This document shows positions 62,255 through 64,000 of a stretch of 64,000 bases of DNA, piece after piece. Position 1 is the first letter of the stretch; each line of letters opens with the position of its first letter. Where the stretch lies: assembly GCA_050874385.1 (NCBI GenBank), contig JBNMKO010000001.1:78263-142262 (forward strand). The letters are read 5' to 3'. This stretch comes from CAG-882 sp050874385. GTDB taxonomy: Bacteria > Bacillota > Clostridia > Lachnospirales > Lachnospiraceae. The position numbers and the translations under genes are program-made. The notes beneath the pieces were generated by a model that searched no databases, was not told where the DNA came from, and saw nothing but the letters and a program-made list of their open reading frames with translations.

Positions 62255-62398
62255 ATGAAGGAACAAACGTATTTTAGATATGATACAACGAATGAGTTTG
62301 GTATAATAAATGAGTATGGAGGAATATCCACCTATTTTAAGCCTGAAAATGGAATGGCATATTGGCTGGAGCGAATTGAAAAATATGCACCAAAATAA
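62255..62398 (+). pseudogene. C-terminal stub of a polymorphic toxin
   Basis: A 47-codon frame reads F-R-Y-D-T-T-N-E-F-G-I-I-N-E-Y-G, then I-S-T-Y-F-K-P and M-A-Y-W-L-E-R-I-E-K-Y ending at the stop. 'RYD..TNEFG....G.I.T.FKP..G..YW' is the C-terminal pattern of nuclease toxin domains (barnase/EndoU/colicin/RelE-like) at the ends of Rhs, LXG and other polymorphic toxins. No toxin N-terminus or delivery domain remains. Confidence 0.65.
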
Positions 62399-62417
62399 AT
62401 TTTAAGGATAAAGTTTT

Positions 62418-62654
62418 ATGAAAAGATGTCCATGTTGTGGTTACTTAACTATTGATGATACAGATGAATTAATTACAGATATTTGTGATGTTTGCTTTTG
62501 GCAATATGATGAAGTGGCTCAAAATATGCCCGATAGAATTATTGGGGCAAATAAGGTGTCATTGAATACTGCTAAGAAGAATTATAAGGTGTTTGGAGCA
62601 GCAGAAGAACGTTTTATAAATATGGTTCGCCAACCATATGAGAATGAAATATAA
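62418..62654 (+). CDS. CPCC-family cysteine-rich protein
   Basis: A 78-residue protein: R-C-P-C-C-G-Y-L-T-I then I-C-D-V-C-F-W-Q-Y-D, a zinc-ribbon-like four-cysteine site, followed by G-A-N-K-V-S-L-N-T-A-K-K-N-Y and F-G-A. This is the CPCC domain, repeatedly found among immunity genes of polymorphic toxin systems. It follows the toxin stub by 19 bases. Confidence 0.82.
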   Translation: MKRCPCCGYLTIDDTDELITDICDVCFWQYDEVAQNMPDRIIGANKVSLNTAKKNYKVFGAAEERFINMVRQPYENEI

Positions 62655-62663
62655 ACTATAAAA

Positions 62664-62795
62664 ATGTTAAGTAGTAGAAAGGAAGACGATATACCGATTG
62701 CTCCATCATTATACAGTTTAAGCAACAAGATGGAGAATTCCTTACTGACTGTAAGGGATATTAACCATAAATATATTGTAGTAGGAAGAAGGTAA
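62664..62795 (+). CDS. Short frame (43 aa), possible remnant in immunity cluster
   Basis: A frame of 43 codons (starting MLSSRKEDDIPI, ending K-Y-I-V-V-G-R-R) lies between CPCC and SUKH genes without a good binding site. It may be the remnant of a toxin tip or immunity gene. No family recognised. Confidence 0.25.
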   Translation: MLSSRKEDDIPIAPSLYSLSNKMENSLLTVRDINHKYIVVGRR

Positions 62796-62801
62796 TAATA
62801 A

Positions 62802-63215
62802 ATGTACAGTTTTGTAAAAGCTAAAAGTGAAAGCACACATATTTCGAGCCGGGACATAATAGAAATTGAGAGTAAATATAATATTAAATTTCCGGAAGTA
62901 CTTAGAGAGTATTACTTAAAACATAATGGTGATGAGATTAGATTATGTATTTTTGAGGTTGATGACGAAGAATTTGGTGTGGCAGAAATTGTTGAATTAA
63001 AATATGGAAATTGCAGTTTTGAAAAATTGGTTGAGAATGACAGAGAAGATGGACTTATAGATGTACATTTGTATCCGTTAGCCTGCAATGAAGGCGGCGA
63101 TTATTTTTATTGGGACATAAGAGATGAAAATGTATATATGTTATATTGTGATGACATAGAAAATCCTGTTTGGATATGCGCTTCAGTTAAAGAATTTTTT
63201 GATTTACTCGAATAA
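62802..63215 (+). CDS. SMI1/KNR4 (SUKH) family immunity protein
   Basis: A 137-residue protein. I-E-I-E-S-K-Y-N-I-K-F-P-E-V-L-R-E-Y-Y-L-K-H-N-G is the characteristic N-terminal SUKH motif, followed by L-A-C-N-E-G-G-D-Y-F-Y-W-D and a closing S-V-K-E-F-F-D-L-L. SUKH proteins are broad immunity proteins against nuclease and deaminase toxins. Start at 62802 fits AGGAAGAAGG upstream. Confidence 0.88.
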   Translation: MYSFVKAKSESTHISSRDIIEIESKYNIKFPEVLREYYLKHNGDEIRLCIFEVDDEEFGVAEIVELKYGNCSFEKLVENDREDGLIDVHLYPLACNEGGDYFYWDIRDENVYMLYCDDIENPVWICASVKEFFDLLE

Positions 63216-63260
63216 GATAGTTGGGGAAAAAGAACCAATACAGCTATAATAGAAGATATT

Positions 63261-63401
63261 ATGCAAAATCTGAATACAGTATTGATAAAGGCGAAAGAAA
63301 AGAAGTGTTACAATAGCATTCTGGAATTTCAAAATATAATTGAACAGTTGGTTGAGACTGATAAGAACATTGTTCCGGATTGGGATGACGGCGCAGGATA
63401 A
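63261..63401 (+). CDS. Short frame (46 aa), possible immunity-gene remnant
   Basis: The frame (starting MQNLNTVLIK, ending N-I-V-P-D-W-D-D-G-A-G) is open upstream of the ATG for about 13 codons and has no clear binding site. The N-terminus of an original gene may be missing. No family recognised. Confidence 0.25.
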   Translation: MQNLNTVLIKAKEKKCYNSILEFQNIIEQLVETDKNIVPDWDDGAG

Positions 63402-63521
63402 GAATGGTATGTCGATTTAGCAGTATTGAACGATAAAACTGGTGGAGTGTGACAAATTGTTACCCCCCCTTTTTGGTGGAGATGTATTAGAAAAAATAAG
63501 AATATTAAAGGAGAATTAAGT

Positions 63522-63773
63522 GTGGATAAAAACGAATTAATTTCTAGTATGCTATCATTTAAAGATAACATAGGCATGTGGAAAATAGTATTAAATCAAA
63601 TTACAGATGCAGATTTTGTTATAGGATATGGTTTTGATAATAATGAAAAATTATGGAAGGTTTATCAAAATAATGAAAGAGGAATGAAGGCGGAATGGAC
63701 ATTTGAGAATGAGGAAGAGGCATTAGAGAAATTATATAAAAAAGTAAAATTTCAGTGTAAAATAATAAATTAA
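63522..63773 (+). CDS. Small Imm59-like immunity protein
   Basis: Start is GTG with AAAGGAG eight bases upstream; 83 residues. The order helix, then W-K-I-V-L-N-Q, G-Y-G-F-D-N-N-E-K-L-W-K-V-Y-Q-N-N-E-R-G and a closing helix E-E-E-A-L-E-K-L-Y-K-K-V resembles small Imm59-type proteins, from remembered pattern only. It is the last gene of the cluster before a transposon end. Confidence 0.45.
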   Translation: MDKNELISSMLSFKDNIGMWKIVLNQITDADFVIGYGFDNNEKLWKVYQNNERGMKAEWTFENEEEALEKLYKKVKFQCKIIN

Positions 63774-63800
63774 ATAAGGTCTTTTTAAAATCCGTTTATC

Positions 63801-64000
63801 AAGTGAACTACCCACCACCTAAAGGTGGTGGGCTTCTGTTAAATGGTTCACCAGACTAAGTATTCAGAAATGGGTACTACGATATTTAGGTCATGATACC
63901 TTCGGTTGACGCAACAGACCGCTGCTCTATCGTACATGTTTAAGTTAGGTCAGAGTAAGAAAAGCCTTGTGATATGTACTTAAAAAGCCTTTATATCATT
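63801..64000 (-). mobile_element. Terminal region of an IS200/IS605-type element, cut by window edge
   Basis: CCCACCACCT-AA-AGGTGGTGGG (63811-63832) is a perfect 10-bp hairpin flanked by GTGAACTA and GCTTCTG, the usual right-end structure of IS605/IS1341 elements. The following 160 bases are structured and without a reading frame, as expected for the omegaRNA region between tnpB and the right end on the minus strand. tnpB itself would lie beyond 64000. Confidence 0.55.

Noticed and set aside
1..64000. CRISPR arrays, tRNA or rRNA genes
   Set aside because: I saw no regularly spaced direct repeats and no tRNA or rRNA signature while reading; a covariance-model scan would be needed to exclude a tRNA.

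Overview
The window looks like a low-GC, Gram-positive anaerobe of the Clostridia, most likely a motile, plant-glycan-degrading gut Lachnospiraceae (Roseburia/Butyrivibrio-like). The clues are AT-rich intergenic DNA, strong AGGAGG-type ribosome binding sites, two chemoreceptors with flagellar sigma-28-like promoters, intracellular GH127 and GH3 glycosidases, a YtrA-type GntR/ABC operon and lipoproteins with Asn/Ser-rich linkers. This is inference from gene content; there is no rRNA or tRNA gene here to settle it.

Layout. 0-4.5 kb: end of a prepilin peptidase gene, a membrane HtrA-like protein whose catalytic triad is lost, YhaM exoribonuclease, and an RlmD-type 23S rRNA methyltransferase. 4.5-15.2 kb: an accessory island beginning just after the 3' end of the rRNA methyltransferase gene. 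Its left half (4.8-8.2 kb) is a decayed mobile-element backbone: a ParB stub cut by an IS3 remnant, small proteins, XRE and DeoR-type regulators, a broken deoxyribosyltransferase-like gene and a MazF stub. Its right half (8.4-15.2 kb) is defence cargo: an AIPR protein, an internally deleted IS, then a compact operon of a PD-(D/E)XK nuclease fused to a DUF2075 ATPase, a MazG-like nucleotide pyrophosphohydrolase, and a GIY-YIG nuclease fused to a second DUF2075 ATPase. That last gene carries one in-frame amber codon. I could not match this three-gene operon to a named defence system, and it is the best candidate here for an undescribed one.

15.2-31 kb is mainly signalling: an AgrC-like histidine kinase, an Asp-box membrane protein, a chemoreceptor, a sugar-binding lipoprotein with no permease but with a sigma-28-like promoter, a hybrid histidine kinase, an SDR oxidoreductase, a secreted nuclease lipoprotein and a second chemoreceptor. 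31-56 kb is metabolic: GH127 arabinofuranosidase, a PflX-like radical SAM protein, a second rRNA m5U methyltransferase, a solitary GmrSD-like (DUF262/DUF1524) restriction protein, LarC with a very His-rich insert followed by a five-gene nickel/peptide-type ABC importer, an ATC-hydrolase-like protein, an S51 peptidase-like protein, an FG-GAP propeller protein, a GntR/ABC/DUF3592 operon, AzlCD and a GH3 glucosidase. 55.6-61 kb holds an ECF sigma factor with its probable anti-sigma factor, two HSL-type esterases and a sodium:neurotransmitter-family symporter.

61-63.8 kb is a run of small immunity-type genes (Imm1, CPCC, SUKH, Imm59-like) around the C-terminal stub of a polymorphic toxin. The window ends in the terminal hairpin of an IS200/IS605-type element.

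Two dispersed non-coding repeat families run through the window. One is an AT-rich element of about 125 bp with inverted-repeat ends. All four of its long copies lie 40-120 bp upstream of a gene and in that gene's orientation. The other is a hairpin repeat of about 105-165 bp present at 25.9 and 48.7 kb, with a shorter relative at 55.4 kb.
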